The translations under genes and the position numbers were made by a program. The notes beneath the pieces are model-generated. The model made no database searches, was not told the origin of the DNA, and saw only the letters and a list, made by a program, of their open reading frames with translations. Of a stretch of 64,000 nucleotides of DNA, positions 45,921 through 55,968 are shown piece by piece; position 1 is the stretch's first letter; the number at the start of each line of letters is the position of its first letter. This DNA is from an uncultured Alistipes sp. (GTDB taxonomy: Bacteria > Bacteroidota > Bacteroidia > Bacteroidales > Rikenellaceae): positions 1 through 64,000 of the forward strand of contig CAMWTS010000003.1 of assembly GCA_947177225.1 (NCBI GenBank). Direction: 5' to 3'.

Positions 45921-46226
45921 ATGGATCAGAAAATCAGAATCAGATTGAAGTCTTTCGATCATAACCTCGTCGATAAGTCGGCCGAGAAGATCGTCAAGAC
46001 CGTAAAGGCTACCGACGCTATGGTAAGCGGTCCGGTGCCCCTGCCGACACGCAAGCAGATTTTTACTGTGAACCGCTCGACTTTCGTTAACAAGAAAGCG
46101 CGCGAGCAGTTCCAGCTCTGCACGTTCAAGCGTATCATCGACATCTACTCTTCGACGCCGAAGACCATCGACGCTCTGATGAAGTTGGAGCTGCCGTCGG
46201 GTGTAGAGGTAGAGATCAAGGTTTGA
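45921..46226 (+). CDS. rpsJ: 30S ribosomal protein S10 (NusE)
   Basis: The 101-residue protein contains [18 protein letters not shown] and GPVPLPTRK, the S10 signature. Besides its ribosomal role it joins antitermination complexes. The 114-bp gap to rplC holds a GC-rich hairpin (46248-46266). Confidence 0.98.
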   Translation: MDQKIRIRLKSFDHNLVDKSAEKIVKTVKATDAMVSGPVPLPTRKQIFTVNRSTFVNKKAREQFQLCTFKRIIDIYSSTPKTIDALMKLELPSGVEVEIKV

Positions 46227-46247
46227 TAAAACATTCCGTTCGGGTAT

Positions 46248-46266
46248 GGGCGGCCGTGTGCCGCCC
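46248..46266 (+). promoter_or_regulatory. GC-rich hairpin between rpsJ and rplC
   Basis: GGGCGGC (46248-46254), loop CGTGT, GCCGCCC (46260-46266) form a perfect 7-bp stem. No T-run follows, so a terminator is unlikely. It may be a processing or attenuation structure. Confidence 0.5.
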
Positions 46267-46340
46267 CGCTGCCGGACAACCCCTATATAATATATAGGTA
46301 TATAAATTCACTTATTTAACAAACGTAATTAGACAGTACA

Positions 46341-46955
46341 ATGTCAGGACTAATTGGAAAAAAAATCGGAATGACTTCCGTTTACAGTGCCGAGGGTAAG
46401 AACATACCATGCACTGTTATCGAGGCTGGTCCGTGTGTGGTTACGCAAATCAAAACCGTCGAGAAAGATGCTTATGAGGCGGTTCAGATTGCCTATGACG
46501 ACAAGAGTGAAAAGCACACCAGCAACAGTTTGTTAGGCCACTTCAAGAAGGCGGGCACTACTCCCAAGCGCAAGCTTGCCGAGTTCAAGGAGATGCCCGA
46601 AGTAACCCTCGGTCAGACCCTTACGGTCGACATGTTCTCTGAGGAGGACTGGGTAGACGTAACAGGGATCTCGAAGGGTAAAGGCTTCCAGGGTGTTGTT
46701 AAGCGTCATGGCTTTGCCGGTGTAGGCGGCCAGACTCACGGTCAGCACAACCGCCAGCGCAAGCCCGGTTCACTTGGTGCATCGTCTTATCCGTCGCGCG
46801 TATTCCCCGGAAAGCGCCTTCCCGGACAGATGGGTGGTGAGACCGTTAAGGTTTTGAACCTTAAAGTTTTGAAAGTAATTCCCGAGAACAACCTCATTTT
46901 GGTTAAGGGTTCGATTCCGGGAGCCAAGGGTTCTTATTTAACAATTGAGAAGTAG
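46341..46955 (+). CDS. rplC: 50S ribosomal protein L3
   Basis: The 204-residue protein starts [14 protein letters not shown] and holds the conserved loop [21 protein letters not shown] that reaches toward the peptidyl transferase centre. Length is typical for the phylum. Start of the tightly packed S10 gene order; rplD begins 1 bp after its stop. Confidence 0.98.
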   Translation: MSGLIGKKIGMTSVYSAEGKNIPCTVIEAGPCVVTQIKTVEKDAYEAVQIAYDDKSEKHTSNSLLGHFKKAGTTPKRKLAEFKEMPEVTLGQTLTVDMFSEEDWVDVTGISKGKGFQGVVKRHGFAGVGGQTHGQHNRQRKPGSLGASSYPSRVFPGKRLPGQMGGETVKVLNLKVLKVIPENNLILVKGSIPGAKGSYLTIEK

Positions 46956-46956
46956 T

Positions 46957-47583
46957 ATGGAATTAGCTGTATTGAACACACAAGGAAAAGAGACCGGTCG
47001 TAAGGTAGTCCTTTCTGACGCAGTCTTTGGCGTGGAGGCTAATGACCACGCTATCTACCTCGACGTTAAGCAGTTTTTGGCAGATCAGCGTCAGGGTACT
47101 CACAAATCGAAGCAGCGTAACGAAGTTGCAGGTTCTACCCGTAAGTTGAAGCGACAGAAGGGTACCGGCGGCGCACGTTGCGGCAGCATCAAGTCACCTC
47201 TGTTCCCGGGCGGTGGTCGCGTATTCGGTCCCGTACCCCGCGATTACAGCTTCAAGCTCAACAAGAAGCTCAAGCAGCTGGCTCGTCGCAGCGCTCTGAC
47301 GTATAAGGCTCAGGCCGGTGCTATCACCGTTATCGAGTCGCTCACGATGGAGGCTCCCAAGACCAAGACTGTCGTAGCTCTTGCCAAGGCTCTGAACGTT
47401 GAGCAGAAGAAGGTGCTCGTCGTATTGCCCGAGGGCAATGCCAACTTCCAGCTCTCTTGCCGCAACATTCCGTCGGTGAAGCCTATTTTGGCTCAGAACC
47501 TCAATACCTATGAGGTGATGAACGCATCGGCGCTAGTTCTGGTAGAGGGTGCTGAACAGGTAATTAATGTAATGTTAGCTTAA
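46957..47583 (+). CDS. rplD: 50S ribosomal protein L4
   Basis: The protein has 208 residues from ATG 46957. The frame opens earlier but would overlap rplC. The long central loop [28 protein letters not shown], which lines the exit tunnel, is present. L4 often autoregulates the S10 operon in other bacteria; no such leader is evident here. Confidence 0.97.
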   Translation: MELAVLNTQGKETGRKVVLSDAVFGVEANDHAIYLDVKQFLADQRQGTHKSKQRNEVAGSTRKLKRQKGTGGARCGSIKSPLFPGGGRVFGPVPRDYSFKLNKKLKQLARRSALTYKAQAGAITVIESLTMEAPKTKTVVALAKALNVEQKKVLVVLPEGNANFQLSCRNIPSVKPILAQNLNTYEVMNASALVLVEGAEQVINVMLA

Positions 47584-47596
47584 AATACTCAAAGAG

Positions 47597-47887
47597 ATGG
47601 AAGTAATAATTAAGCCTATTTTGACCGAGAAGATGACGATTCAGGGCGAAAAACTGAACCGCTACGGTTTTATCGTTGACATAAAAGCTAACAAGTTGCA
47701 GATCCGCAATGCGGTGGAGCAGATGTACAATGTCACCGTGACGGACGTCAACACTATCAACTACATGGGTAAGCAGAAGAGCCGTTACACGAAGGCCGGT
47801 TTGCTTGTAGGTCGTGCCAACAATTTCAAGAAGGCTATCGTCACGCTGAAGTCGGGCGACCAGATCGATTTTTACAGTAACATCTAA
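47597..47887 (+). CDS. rplW: 50S ribosomal protein L23
   Basis: The 96-residue protein has IIKPILTEKMT at the N-terminus and the NTINYMGKQKSRYTKAGLLVGRANNFKKAIVTL loop and strand. It forms the docking site for trigger factor and SRP at the tunnel exit. Typical length and position between rplD and rplB. Confidence 0.97.
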   Translation: MEVIIKPILTEKMTIQGEKLNRYGFIVDIKANKLQIRNAVEQMYNVTVTDVNTINYMGKQKSRYTKAGLLVGRANNFKKAIVTLKSGDQIDFYSNI

Positions 47888-47900
47888 ACTTTAAGAAGAG

Positions 47901-48725
47901 ATGGCAGTAAGAAAATTTAAACCGGTAACGCCCGGAACAAGACATAAGATTATAGGTACGTTCGATGAGATTACCGCATCGACGCCTGAGAAGTCGCTGC
48001 TTAGCCCTAAGAAGAGCACCGGTGGTCGTAACAACACCGGTAAGATGACTGTTCGCTACATCGGCGGCGGTCACAAGCAGATGTATCGTAACGTCGACTT
48101 CAAGCGTGCCAAGGACGGCATGGCTGCTACCGTAAAGACGATCGAGTACGACCCCAATCGTACGGCTCGTATCGCTCTGGTGGTGTATGCCGATGGTCAG
48201 AAGAGCTATATCCTGGCTCCCAACGGCTTGCAGGTAGGTCAGACGATTATGAGCGGTGCAGGCGTAGCACCCGAGGTGGGCAACACGCTCTTCCTTTCGG
48301 AGATTCCGCTGGGTACCGTTATCCACAATATTGAACTCTACCCCGGTCAGGGTGCCGCTATGGCTCGTTCGGCCGGTTCGTATGCTCAGCTTTTGGCACG
48401 CGAGGGTAAATTCGCTATTATCAAGTTGCCTTCTGGTGAGACTCGTATGGTACTCGTTACTTGCCGCGCTACGGTGGGTGTCGTGTCGAATGTCGACCAC
48501 AACCTCGAAAGCTCAGGTAAGGCAGGTCGCAAACGTTGGCTCGGTCGTCGTCCGAGAAACCGCGGTGTCGTTATGAACCCGGTGGATCACCCGATGGGTG
48601 GTGGCGAAGGTCGTGCGTCGGGTGGTCACCCGCGTTCGCGCAAGGGATTGTTGGCTAAGGGCTATAAGACTCGTAACCCGAAGAAGACAACCTCTAAGTT
48701 TATTATTTCAAGAAAGAAAAAATAA
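47901..48725 (+). CDS. rplB: 50S ribosomal protein L2
   Basis: The 274-residue protein contains the highly conserved C-terminal [23 protein letters not shown] with the His needed for peptidyl transferase assembly, and an N-terminal [10 protein letters not shown]. Typical length. In the usual order between rplW and rpsS. Confidence 0.98.
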   Translation: MAVRKFKPVTPGTRHKIIGTFDEITASTPEKSLLSPKKSTGGRNNTGKMTVRYIGGGHKQMYRNVDFKRAKDGMAATVKTIEYDPNRTARIALVVYADGQKSYILAPNGLQVGQTIMSGAGVAPEVGNTLFLSEIPLGTVIHNIELYPGQGAAMARSAGSYAQLLAREGKFAIIKLPSGETRMVLVTCRATVGVVSNVDHNLESSGKAGRKRWLGRRPRNRGVVMNPVDHPMGGGEGRASGGHPRSRKGLLAKGYKTRNPKKTTSKFIISRKKK

Positions 48726-48741
48726 TTAAATAGAGTACATA

Positions 48742-49011
48742 ATGAGCCGTTCATTAAAAAAAGGACCATTCATCGACCCCAAGCTCGAAGCTAAGGTTGT
48801 AGCTCAGGCCGAGGGTAATAAGAAGTCTGTCATAAAGACATGGTCGCGAGCAAGTATGATTTCGCCTGACTTCGTAGGTCAGACGATCGCTGTCCACAAC
48901 GGAAATAAGTTTATTCCCGTTTACGTAACTGAGAACATGGTCGGTCACAAACTCGGCGAGTTCGCTCCGACGCGTAACTTCCGTGGTCATGCGGGTAACA
49001 AGAAAAAATAG
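48742..49011 (+). CDS. rpsS: 30S ribosomal protein S19
   Basis: The 89-residue protein begins [12 protein letters not shown] and ends with the basic [18 protein letters not shown] tail ([10 protein letters not shown] visible). It lies in the head of the small subunit next to S13. Typical length, with rplV 7 bp downstream. Confidence 0.98.
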   Translation: MSRSLKKGPFIDPKLEAKVVAQAEGNKKSVIKTWSRASMISPDFVGQTIAVHNGNKFIPVYVTENMVGHKLGEFAPTRNFRGHAGNKKK

Positions 49012-49018
49012 TTAGACA

Positions 49019-49429
49019 ATGGGTGCAAGAAAAGCAAAGATGGCCGAGAAATTCAAGGCCGAGAAGAAGCAGAAAGCTATCGCTATTATGCGCGATTGCC
49101 CTACCTCTCCGCGTAAAATGCGTCTGGTGGCCGACATCATTCGCGGCGTAGAGATCAACAAAGCATTGGGTATCCTTCGTTACTCGAAGAAGGAGGCATC
49201 TATAAGAATGGAGCGTCTTTTGAAATCGGCCATCGCCAACTGGGAGGCCAAGAACGAGGGCGAGCGTCTGGAAGACGTACAGCTCTGCGTGAAGGAGGTC
49301 TTCGTAGACGGCGGTCGCATTTTGAAGCGTATACAGCCCGCGCCTCAGGGTCGCGCGCACCGTATCCGCAAGCGTTCGAACCACGTTACGCTCGTAGTAG
49401 ATAAAATGGTAATCGCAGAAAACAAGTAA
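49019..49429 (+). CDS. rplV: 50S ribosomal protein L22
   Basis: The 136-residue protein has [17 protein letters not shown] at about residues 30-46 and the C-terminal beta-hairpin [16 protein letters not shown] that extends into the tunnel. A lysine-rich N-terminal extension of about 20 residues is as in other Bacteroidetes. rpsC begins 4 bp after its stop. Confidence 0.97.
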   Translation: MGARKAKMAEKFKAEKKQKAIAIMRDCPTSPRKMRLVADIIRGVEINKALGILRYSKKEASIRMERLLKSAIANWEAKNEGERLEDVQLCVKEVFVDGGRILKRIQPAPQGRAHRIRKRSNHVTLVVDKMVIAENK

Positions 49430-49433
49430 TCAA

Positions 49434-50183
49434 ATGGGACAGAAAGTAAATCCAATAGCAAACCGTCTTGGCATCATCAAAGGTTGGGATTCTAACTGGT
49501 TCGGTGGTAAGGATTTCTCAGAGAAATTGGTTGAAGACGTAAAGATTCGCAAGTACTTGAACGTCCGTTTGGCAAAGGCAAGTATTTCAAAGATTATCAT
49601 CGAGCGTACGCTCAAGCTCGTTACGGTAACCATCTCTACGGCTCGTCCGGGCATCATCATCGGCAAGGGCGGCCAGGAGGTCGACAAATTGAAGGAGGAG
49701 TTGAAGAAGCTCACCGGCAAGGAGGTGCAGATCAACATCTTCGAGGTAAAGCGTCCTGAGGTCGATGCCGTTATCGTAGCCAACAACATCGCCCGCCAGT
49801 TGGAGGGTCGCGTATCTTACCGTCGTGCCATCAAGACCTCTATCGCATCGACGATGCGTATGGGTGCCGAGGGTATCAAGGTTCAGATTTCGGGTCGTGT
49901 CGGCGGAGCCGAGATGGCGCGCAGCGAGACCATCAAGGAGGGACGTATTCCGTTGCACACGTTCCGTGCAGATGTAGACTACTGCCTGGCTGAGGCACTG
50001 ACCAAGGTCGGTATCCTCGGTATCAAGGTATGGATCTGCCACGGCATCGTGTACGGCAAGCGCGATCTGTTCGAGATTGCAGGCGGTGCATCGGCACATG
50101 CAGGCAACGCTCAGTCGCAGCAGCCCCGCGGCGGCCGTCGCGACGGAGGTCGTAAAAGACGTAACAACAATAACAACAAGTAG
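49434..50183 (+). CDS. rpsC: 30S ribosomal protein S3
   Basis: The 249-residue protein has the KH domain motif [17 protein letters not shown] and the C-terminal [13 protein letters not shown] region. The tail ends in a low-complexity Gly/Arg/Asn stretch with five consecutive Asn. It lines the mRNA entry channel and contributes to helicase activity. Confidence 0.98.
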   Translation: MGQKVNPIANRLGIIKGWDSNWFGGKDFSEKLVEDVKIRKYLNVRLAKASISKIIIERTLKLVTVTISTARPGIIIGKGGQEVDKLKEELKKLTGKEVQINIFEVKRPEVDAVIVANNIARQLEGRVSYRRAIKTSIASTMRMGAEGIKVQISGRVGGAEMARSETIKEGRIPLHTFRADVDYCLAEALTKVGILGIKVWICHGIVYGKRDLFEIAGGASAHAGNAQSQQPRGGRRDGGRKRRNNNNNK

Positions 50184-50206
50184 TGACCTTATAAAGCGAA
50201 AAAACT

Positions 50207-50635
50207 ATGTTACAGCCAAAAAAGACTAAATTCAGAAGAATGCAGAAGGGTCGTATGAAGGGTTTCGCTCAAAGAGGAAACCAACTTGCATACGGTTCGT
50301 TCGGAATCAAAGCTCTTGAATCGACGTGGATTACGGGTCGTCAGATCGAGGCGGCACGTCAGGCCATCACGCGTTACATGAAGCGTGAGGGTCAGATCTG
50401 GATCCGAATCTTCCCCGACAAGCCTATCACCAAGAAGCCGGCCGAGGTGCGTATGGGTAAAGGTAAAGGTAATCCGGAAGGATTCGTAGCGCCTGTTACT
50501 CCCGGTCGTATTCTCTTCGAGGCAGAGGGCGTACCTATGGAGATTGCACAGGAGGCACTCCGTCTGGGAGCTCAGAAGTTGCCTATTACAACTAAGTTTA
50601 TTGTAAGACGTGACTACGTCGAAACATCAATCTAA
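50207..50635 (+). CDS. rplP: 50S ribosomal protein L16
   Basis: The 142-residue protein has [12 protein letters not shown] and [24 protein letters not shown], the L16 signature with the loop near the A-site tRNA elbow. Typical length. Between rpsC and rpmC. Confidence 0.98.
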   Translation: MLQPKKTKFRRMQKGRMKGFAQRGNQLAYGSFGIKALESTWITGRQIEAARQAITRYMKREGQIWIRIFPDKPITKKPAEVRMGKGKGNPEGFVAPVTPGRILFEAEGVPMEIAQEALRLGAQKLPITTKFIVRRDYVETSI

Positions 50636-50649
50636 GAGCTTAAAAGATT

Positions 50650-50844
50650 ATGAAAAGTGCTGAAATAAAGGATATGTCGGTGCAGGATTTGCAGGAGCGC
50701 ATCGCAGCTGAGAAGGCCAATCTGACTCAGTTGAAGGTGCAGCATGCAGTTTCTCCCGTCGAAAATCCGTCGATAATCAAGAAATCTCGCAGAGATATTG
50801 CGCGTATGCTGACAATTCTGCGTCAAAAGAACCCTAAATGTTAA
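50650..50844 (+). CDS. rpmC: 50S ribosomal protein L29
   Basis: The 64-residue two-helix protein contains the [14 protein letters not shown] and [14 protein letters not shown] helices of L29. It sits near the tunnel exit beside L23. rpsQ starts 8 bp after its stop codon. Confidence 0.96.
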   Translation: MKSAEIKDMSVQDLQERIAAEKANLTQLKVQHAVSPVENPSIIKKSRRDIARMLTILRQKNPKC

Positions 50845-50852
50845 TTACCACT

Positions 50853-51107
50853 ATGGAAAGAAATCTTAGAAAAGAGCGTATTGGGTTGGTTGTCAGCAAC
50901 AAAATGGAGAAAACCATTGTGGTTGCAGTAGCGCGTAAGGTTAAGCACCCCATCTATGGTAAGTTCGTGAACAAGACTACTAAATTTGTAGCCGAGTGTC
51001 TGGACGAGACCGTAAAGCCGGGCGACACCGTTCGCATTATGGAGACCCGTCCGTTGAGCAAGACGAAGCGTTGGAGATTAGTACAAATTATTGAAAGAGC
51101 TAAGTAG
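50853..51107 (+). CDS. rpsQ: 30S ribosomal protein S17
   Basis: The protein has 84 residues from ATG 50853. The open frame begins at 50838 but overlaps rpmC, and the family starts at MERNLRKER. It shows [21 protein letters not shown] and [13 protein letters not shown]. Primary 16S rRNA-binding protein with an OB fold. Confidence 0.97.
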   Translation: MERNLRKERIGLVVSNKMEKTIVVAVARKVKHPIYGKFVNKTTKFVAECLDETVKPGDTVRIMETRPLSKTKRWRLVQIIERAK

Positions 51108-51109
51108 TT

Positions 51110-51475
51110 ATGATACAACAAGAAAGTAGACTCACAGTAGCTGATAACAGCGGTGCAAAGGAGGTTCTCTGTATCCGCGTGCTTGGCGGTACGAAACGAC
51201 GCTATGCATCTATCGGCGACAAAATCGTAGTGGCTGTCAAGAGCGCTTCTCCATCGGGTGATGTAAAGAAGGGTGCCGTATCGAAGGCAGTCGTAGTAAG
51301 AACAAAGAAGGAGATTCGTCGTGCCAACGGTTCGTATATTCGTTTCGACGACAATGCCGTAGTACTCCTTAATAATCAGGGTGAGATCAGAGGTACCCGT
51401 ATATTCGGTCCGGTGGCTCGTGAGTTGCGTGACCAGTATATGAAGATTATCTCTCTGGCTCCCGAGGTATTGTAA
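51110..51475 (+). CDS. rplN: 50S ribosomal protein L14
   Basis: The 121-residue protein has [18 protein letters not shown] and the C-terminal [22 protein letters not shown]. It forms an intersubunit bridge with 16S rRNA. Length typical; 2 bp after rpsQ. Confidence 0.98.
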   Translation: MIQQESRLTVADNSGAKEVLCIRVLGGTKRRYASIGDKIVVAVKSASPSGDVKKGAVSKAVVVRTKKEIRRANGSYIRFDDNAVVLLNNQGEIRGTRIFGPVARELRDQYMKIISLAPEVL

Positions 51476-51496
51476 TCAGTAAAACAGATTGTAAAT

Positions 51497-51820
51497 ATGT
51501 CAGTTAAGTTACATATTAAGAAAGGGGACATGGTTTACGTCAACGCAGGTGACAGCCGCGGCCAGCAGGGTAAGGTGCTCAGCGTCGATCCCGCCAAGCA
51601 GCGTGCAGTTGTCGAGGGCGTCAACATGTGCAAGAAGGCTACTAAACCCAGCAGCCAGAATCCTCAGGGCGGTCTGCAAGAGAAGGAGGCTCCCATTCAC
51701 ATCTCTAATCTGCAACCGATCGATCCCAAGAGCGGCAAGCCCACTCGCATAGGTCGTAAGGCGGATTCAAAAGGTAAATTAGTTCGTTACGCTAAAAAGT
51801 CAGGGGAGGAGATCAGATAA
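51497..51820 (+). CDS. rplX: 50S ribosomal protein L24
   Basis: The 107-residue protein has the KOW motif region [23 protein letters not shown] and [15 protein letters not shown]. It is an assembly initiator of the large subunit. Its stop codon shares one base with the start of rplE. Confidence 0.97.
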   Translation: MSVKLHIKKGDMVYVNAGDSRGQQGKVLSVDPAKQRAVVEGVNMCKKATKPSSQNPQGGLQEKEAPIHISNLQPIDPKSGKPTRIGRKADSKGKLVRYAKKSGEEIR

Positions 51821-52380
51821 TGGCATACGTACCTACACTTAAAACGGAGTATAAGGAGCGCATCGTTGCCGCCCTTATGAAGGAGTTCGGTTACAAGAGC
51901 ATTATGCAGTGCCCGAAACTCGAAAAGATCGTCATCAATCAGGGTATGGGTCAGGCTGTTGCCGATAAGAAGCTGATCGACGTGGCTCAGGAGGAGCTTA
52001 CCCGCATCACGGGTCAGAAAGCCGTGCAGACCAAGTCTCGCAAGGATATTTCTAACTTCAAGTTGCGTAAGGGTATGCCCATCGGCGTGCGTGTGACGTT
52101 GCGTCAGAACCGCATGTACGAGTTCTTGGAGCGTCTGATCGCCGTGGCTTTGCCGCGTATCCGCGACTTCAAGGGTATCAACGAGAAGTTCGACGGTCAG
52201 GGTAACTACACCCTCGGCATCACCGAGCAGATCATATTCCCGGAGATCGACATCGACAAGATCACCAAGATCTTCGGTATGGAGATCACTTTCGTTACGT
52301 CGGCTGCTACCGATCAGGAGGCATATGCCCTTCTGCGTGAGTTCGGCCTTCCTTTTAAGAACGCTAAAAAGAACCAGTAA
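51820..52380 (+). CDS. rplE: 50S ribosomal protein L5
   Basis: The 186-residue protein has [27 protein letters not shown] and the C-terminal FGLPF. It binds 5S rRNA and contacts the P-site tRNA. Overlaps rplX by one base, implying coupled translation. Confidence 0.98.
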   Translation: MAYVPTLKTEYKERIVAALMKEFGYKSIMQCPKLEKIVINQGMGQAVADKKLIDVAQEELTRITGQKAVQTKSRKDISNFKLRKGMPIGVRVTLRQNRMYEFLERLIAVALPRIRDFKGINEKFDGQGNYTLGITEQIIFPEIDIDKITKIFGMEITFVTSAATDQEAYALLREFGLPFKNAKKNQ

Positions 52381-52383
52381 CCT

Positions 52384-52680
52384 ATGGCAAAAGAGTCAAT
52401 GAAAGCACGCGAGGTAAAGCGTGAGAAGCTTGCGAACCGTTATGCTCACAAGCGCGAGGAGATTGCCGCTAAGGTGAAGGCGGGCGAGATGGATCACGAG
52501 GAGGCTTGGATCGCATTGTCGAAGTTGCCGCGTAATTCGAATCCTATCCGTCAGCACAACCGCTGCAAGATCACCGGCCGTCCGAAGGGTTATATCCGCC
52601 AGTTCGGTATCAGCCGTATCCAGTTCCGTGAGATGGCCTCTAACGGCTTGATCCCGGGTGTGAAGAAGGCGAGCTGGTAG
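52384..52680 (+). CDS. rpsN: 30S ribosomal protein S14
   Basis: The 98-residue protein has [16 protein letters not shown] and the C-terminal [27 protein letters not shown]. Only one Cys remains, so it is the zinc-free (C-minus) form; it is slightly longer than common forms because of an acidic insertion near residues 25-45. The S10-spc run is interrupted after it by a gene-free kilobase. Confidence 0.97.
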   Translation: MAKESMKAREVKREKLANRYAHKREEIAAKVKAGEMDHEEAWIALSKLPRNSNPIRQHNRCKITGRPKGYIRQFGISRIQFREMASNGLIPGVKKASW

Positions 52681-53554
52681 TCGGATCGGGTGCCAGTGCG
52701 GGAGCGCGGGTGCGACAGATTGTCGTGCAGTTCTCCTGTCGGGCACAGGTATCGTGATCGGGTGTCGCAATTTGGAGAGGCGGGGCTTCCCTGCCGTCGA
52801 GAATAGACATACGATCGACGATACAACGCCGAAAAGCGTAAACCGCAGGTAGGGTGTCATATCGCAAGATGTGACTGCCGTACCGATCGAAAATACAATC
52901 CCACGATGAGGACTTCTCTCGAAAGAGGGAAGCCTCCGTGTGAGGATTGGATCGATAAATTCGAGGGAGATCATCTGAGAGTGAGCCGCTTGGTCGGTTG
53001 GCTCGTAATCCTGACGTCGAGATGAAACGGCAGTGCATGTGTTTCATGCGCGGTGCATGTCGAGACTGCGACGAATACGGATTGTAAGAGATCGAACCTT
53101 ATACGGGTGTGGGATCGGAGTATCTTGCTGCTCGATATTGAGGAAAGTGCCTGCTACGCAAGCGGTAACTTCTCGTGGAGAGCGAAGTGAAAAGATCCGG
53201 CATTTGGTTGAAGTTCCCGAAGACGAACCTTTTCGTAAGCCGAGGGCGGGCAATGCTTGTTCGAGGTTGTGCCGAGGCGAGAAAATGGTGCAATGAATTG
53301 AACCTTTTCGTAAGCCGAGGGCGGGCAATGTTTGTTCGAGGCTATGCTGAGGCGAGAAAATGGTGCAGAAACCGACATTGCAATCCGGCGTCTTGCCAAG
53401 TGTGTGCTAAATGCGCATAAGTGGCGTGTGATGAGTGGTTTGCAACGGTTCGTGCGGAGGGTTTCATACGTATGAATGTTGGCTCATTTGTGTGCCGACA
53501 TTTGTCGTGTGACGCCCGATCCGTCTAATCGCTTAAAAATAAGCAGCCAAAGGT
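52681..53554. other. Gene-free interval inside the ribosomal operon (rpsN to rpsH)
   Basis: About 1 kb separates rpsN and rpsH, which are normally adjacent. No frame of credible coding content is present. Small hairpins occur, for example CTTCTCTCGAAAGAGGGAAG at about 52911-52930 with a GAAA loop. Bases 53225-53374 hold a 75-bp tandem repeat, and a promoter lies at 53555-53585. Whether part of it makes a structured RNA cannot be decided by eye. Confidence 0.75.
53225..53368. repeat. Tandem repeat, about two copies with a 75-bp period
   Basis: GAACCTTTTCGTAAGCCGAG at 53225 recurs at 53300; the copies share nearly all bases with a few changes around TGCTTGTTCGAGGTTGTGCC. A diverged third copy (54142-54210) lies between rpsH and rplF. 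The outer ends (CCTTTTCG and CGAGAAAATGG) are imperfect inverted repeats. Confidence 0.85.
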
Positions 53555-53585
53555 TTTGTTTATTCGGATATTTTACGTAAATTTG
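53555..53585 (+). promoter_or_regulatory. Consensus promoter for the rpsH-led (spc) segment
   Basis: TTTG at 53555-53558, exactly 19 bases, then TAAATTTG at 53578-53585. This is the best match to the phylum consensus in the ribosomal region and implies that rpsH onward can be transcribed independently of rpsL. The leader would be about 130 bases. Confidence 0.8.
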
Positions 53586-53721
53586 CACGCTTTCGGCGCG
53601 TTATGCGCGTATGTGTACGTATCGCGAGGAGTGATCCGAGCCGCGGCAGAGAGACGTAAGGCGTTGAAAAGCAGTGCAAACAATAACAAACTATTTTTTA
53701 ATTTTTAACTTTTAATTCATT

Positions 53722-54120
53722 ATGACAGATCCAATAGCGGATTTTCTAACCAGAATTAGAAATGCAGTGAAAGCCAATCACAAAGTGGTTGAAGCTCCTG
53801 GCTCAAAAATTAAGCGCGAGATCACCAAGATTCTCTACGAGCAGGGTTACATTCTGGCCTACAAGTTCGATGCAGATGAGAAGGGTCACCCCTCGATCAA
53901 GATCGCATTGAAGTTCGATGCTGCCACCAAGGTCAGCGCCATCAAGAATTTGAAACGCGTCAGCCGTCCCGGTCTGCGTCAGTATGCGTCGGTTGCCGAC
54001 ATGCCTCGTGTGCAGAACGGCCTGGGTATCGCAATCCTCTCTACGTCGAAGGGTATCATGACCGATGCCAAGGCTCGCAAGGAGAACGTCGGCGGTGAGG
54101 TGTTGTGCTACATCTGGTAG
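53722..54120 (+). CDS. rpsH: 30S ribosomal protein S8
   Basis: The 132-residue protein begins [21 protein letters not shown] and has [11 protein letters not shown] and [16 protein letters not shown], the S8 signature. It binds 16S helix 21 and often regulates the spc operon. First gene after the unusual gap; its own promoter lies at 53555-53585. Confidence 0.98.
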   Translation: MTDPIADFLTRIRNAVKANHKVVEAPGSKIKREITKILYEQGYILAYKFDADEKGHPSIKIALKFDAATKVSAIKNLKRVSRPGLRQYASVADMPRVQNGLGIAILSTSKGIMTDAKARKENVGGEVLCYIW

Positions 54121-54141
54121 TGTGACGGAAGCCGGTCAAAT

Positions 54142-54210
54142 GAGCCTTTTTCGATAGCCGGGCGCAGGCCGCACTTGTTGCGGTCGTTCCGAATGGAGAA
54201 AAGGGTGCAT
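54142..54210. repeat. Diverged third copy of the rpsN-rpsH repeat
   Basis: GAGCCTTTTTCGATAGCCGGG...TTGTTGCGG...GGAGAAAAGGGTGCA follows the same layout as the units at 53225-53368. It fills the gap between rpsH and rplF. Confidence 0.65.
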
Positions 54211-54253
54211 GCAAAATGAAGAAATTTTTAGAAAACAACAAAACAATTACAAC

Positions 54254-54841
54254 ATGTCAAGAATTGGTAAATTACCTGTAATCTTGCCCGCCGGCGTTAC
54301 CGTTACGGTTGCCGCCGACAATACGGTAAGCGTGAAAGGGCCACTTGGGACACTGAGTCAGAAGGTTGATTCAGACATCAAAGTTGAAGTTGGAACGCAC
54401 ATCGAGAAGGAGACCGAGAAGGAGGTTCCCGCAGTGATCGTTACCCGTCCGACCAATCAGCCCCGTCACCGTTCGCTGCACGGTCTGTATCGTGCACTCA
54501 TCAACAACATGGTCGTGGGCGTGTCTAAGGGCTATGAAATCAAGCAGGAGCTTGTAGGTGTCGGTTATAAGGCCGAAGTCAAGGGACAGGTGCTCGAAAT
54601 GAGCCTCGGTTATTCGCACGATACCGCACTGATGTTGCCCGCAGAGGTAACCGCTACGGCCGTTACCGAGAAGAAGGGTAACCCCATCGTTACGTTGAAG
54701 AGCATCGACAAGCAGCTCATCGGTCAGGTGGCTGCCAAGATCCGCTCATTGCGTAAGCCGGAGCCTTATAAGGGCAAGGGTATCAAGTTCGTCGGCGAGC
54801 AGATCCGTCGTAAGGCTGGTAAGTCGGCAGGTGCTAAATAG
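54254..54841 (+). CDS. rplF: 50S ribosomal protein L6
   Basis: The protein has 195 residues from ATG 54254. The earlier frame start at 54209 lies in the repeat and is rejected. It shows MSRIGKLPVILPAGV, VSVKGPLGTL and the C-terminal RSLRKPEPYKGKGIKF. It has two similar domains near the GTPase centre. Confidence 0.98.
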   Translation: MSRIGKLPVILPAGVTVTVAADNTVSVKGPLGTLSQKVDSDIKVEVGTHIEKETEKEVPAVIVTRPTNQPRHRSLHGLYRALINNMVVGVSKGYEIKQELVGVGYKAEVKGQVLEMSLGYSHDTALMLPAEVTATAVTEKKGNPIVTLKSIDKQLIGQVAAKIRSLRKPEPYKGKGIKFVGEQIRRKAGKSAGAK

Positions 54842-54856
54842 TAATAAGTCAAGATT

Positions 54857-55219
54857 ATGTCATTGAATAAGATAGAAAGAAGAGCGAGAATCAAGATGCG
54901 TATCCGCAAGATCGTTAGCGGTACGCCCTCTCAGCCTCGAATGACTGTATTCCGTAGCAACAAGCAGATCTACGTACAGTTTATAGACGACCTTGCAGGC
55001 GCTACCTTGGCCACGGCATCTTCTCTGGATAAGGAGGTTGCAGCCGAGGCTGCCGGCAAGAACAAGTGTGAGGTTGCTGCGTTGGTTGGCAAGTTGGCCG
55101 CTGCACGTGCAATCGAGAAGGGTATTTCGACGGTTGCTTTCGACCGTAACGGCTACCTCTATCACGGACGAGTTAAAATGTTGGCGGACGCCGCACGTGA
55201 AGGCGGCCTTAAATTCTAA
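54857..55219 (+). CDS. rplR: 50S ribosomal protein L18
   Basis: The 120-residue protein has an Arg-rich N-terminus ([15 protein letters not shown]), [18 protein letters not shown] and the final [26 protein letters not shown]. It binds 5S rRNA with L5. Typical length. Confidence 0.98.
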   Translation: MSLNKIERRARIKMRIRKIVSGTPSQPRMTVFRSNKQIYVQFIDDLAGATLATASSLDKEVAAEAAGKNKCEVAALVGKLAAARAIEKGISTVAFDRNGYLYHGRVKMLADAAREGGLKF

Positions 55220-55225
55220 GCGATT

Positions 55226-55744
55226 ATGTCAAATACTAACATAAAAAGAGTACGCACGAGCGATCTGGAATTGAAAGATCGTCTGGTAAGCATCAACCGT
55301 GTTACGAAAGTAACCAAGGGCGGTCGTACATTCAGCTTCTCAGCCATCGTAGTCGTTGGTAATGAGAACGGTGTTGTCGGCTACGGTTTGGGCAAGGCAT
55401 CGGAGGTTACGTCGGCTATCGCCAAGGGCGTCGAAGATGCCAAGAAGAATTTGGTTAAGGTTCCCGTGCTGAACGGTACCATTCCTCACAAGCAGGAGAT
55501 GCGTTTCGGCGGTTCGCTCGTCATGATCCGTCCGGCAGCTCCCGGTACCGGTATCATCGCCGGTGGTGCCATGCGTGCCGTATTGGAGTCGGTCGGCATC
55601 AAGAACGTGTTGGCAAAGAGCAAGGGCTCGTCGAATCCTCACAACCTCGTGAAGGCTACGATCGGCGCTCTGTGCGAGTTGCGCGACGCTCGTTCGGTTG
55701 CTCAGGCTCGCGGCATCTCGCTCAATCAGGTGTTTAACGGTTAA
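55226..55744 (+). CDS. rpsE: 30S ribosomal protein S5
   Basis: The 172-residue protein contains [25 protein letters not shown] and [10 protein letters not shown], with the spectinomycin-loop lysine region KVTKGGR looking normal. It supports decoding fidelity. Typical length. Confidence 0.98.
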   Translation: MSNTNIKRVRTSDLELKDRLVSINRVTKVTKGGRTFSFSAIVVVGNENGVVGYGLGKASEVTSAIAKGVEDAKKNLVKVPVLNGTIPHKQEMRFGGSLVMIRPAAPGTGIIAGGAMRAVLESVGIKNVLAKSKGSSNPHNLVKATIGALCELRDARSVAQARGISLNQVFNG

Positions 55745-55758
55745 TTCAAAGAGAGTCT

Positions 55759-55941
55759 ATGGCAACATTGAAAATAACTCAGGTGCGCAGCCGTATCGGA
55801 GCTTCGGCACAGCAGCGCAAGAACCTCGATGCTTTGGGTCTTCGCAAGATTAACCAGAGCGTGGAGCACAGCGATTCGGCTATCGTAAAGGGTATGTTGG
55901 AGCGTGTAAAGCACCTCGTTAAGATCGAGGAGGTAAAATAA
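55759..55941 (+). CDS. rpmD: 50S ribosomal protein L30
   Basis: The 60-residue protein with LKITQVRSRIGASAQQRKNLDALGLRKI matches L30. Between rpsE and rplO as usual. Confidence 0.97.
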   Translation: MATLKITQVRSRIGASAQQRKNLDALGLRKINQSVEHSDSAIVKGMLERVKHLVKIEEVK

Positions 55942-55968
55942 GTTTAATCAGAAAAGCAGAATTAAATA

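Noticed and set aside
53044..53420. Short frames with internal peptide repeats (FSRL...NKHCPPSAYEKV)
   Set aside because: Their repetition only mirrors the 75-bp DNA repeat; no start context or conservation argument.
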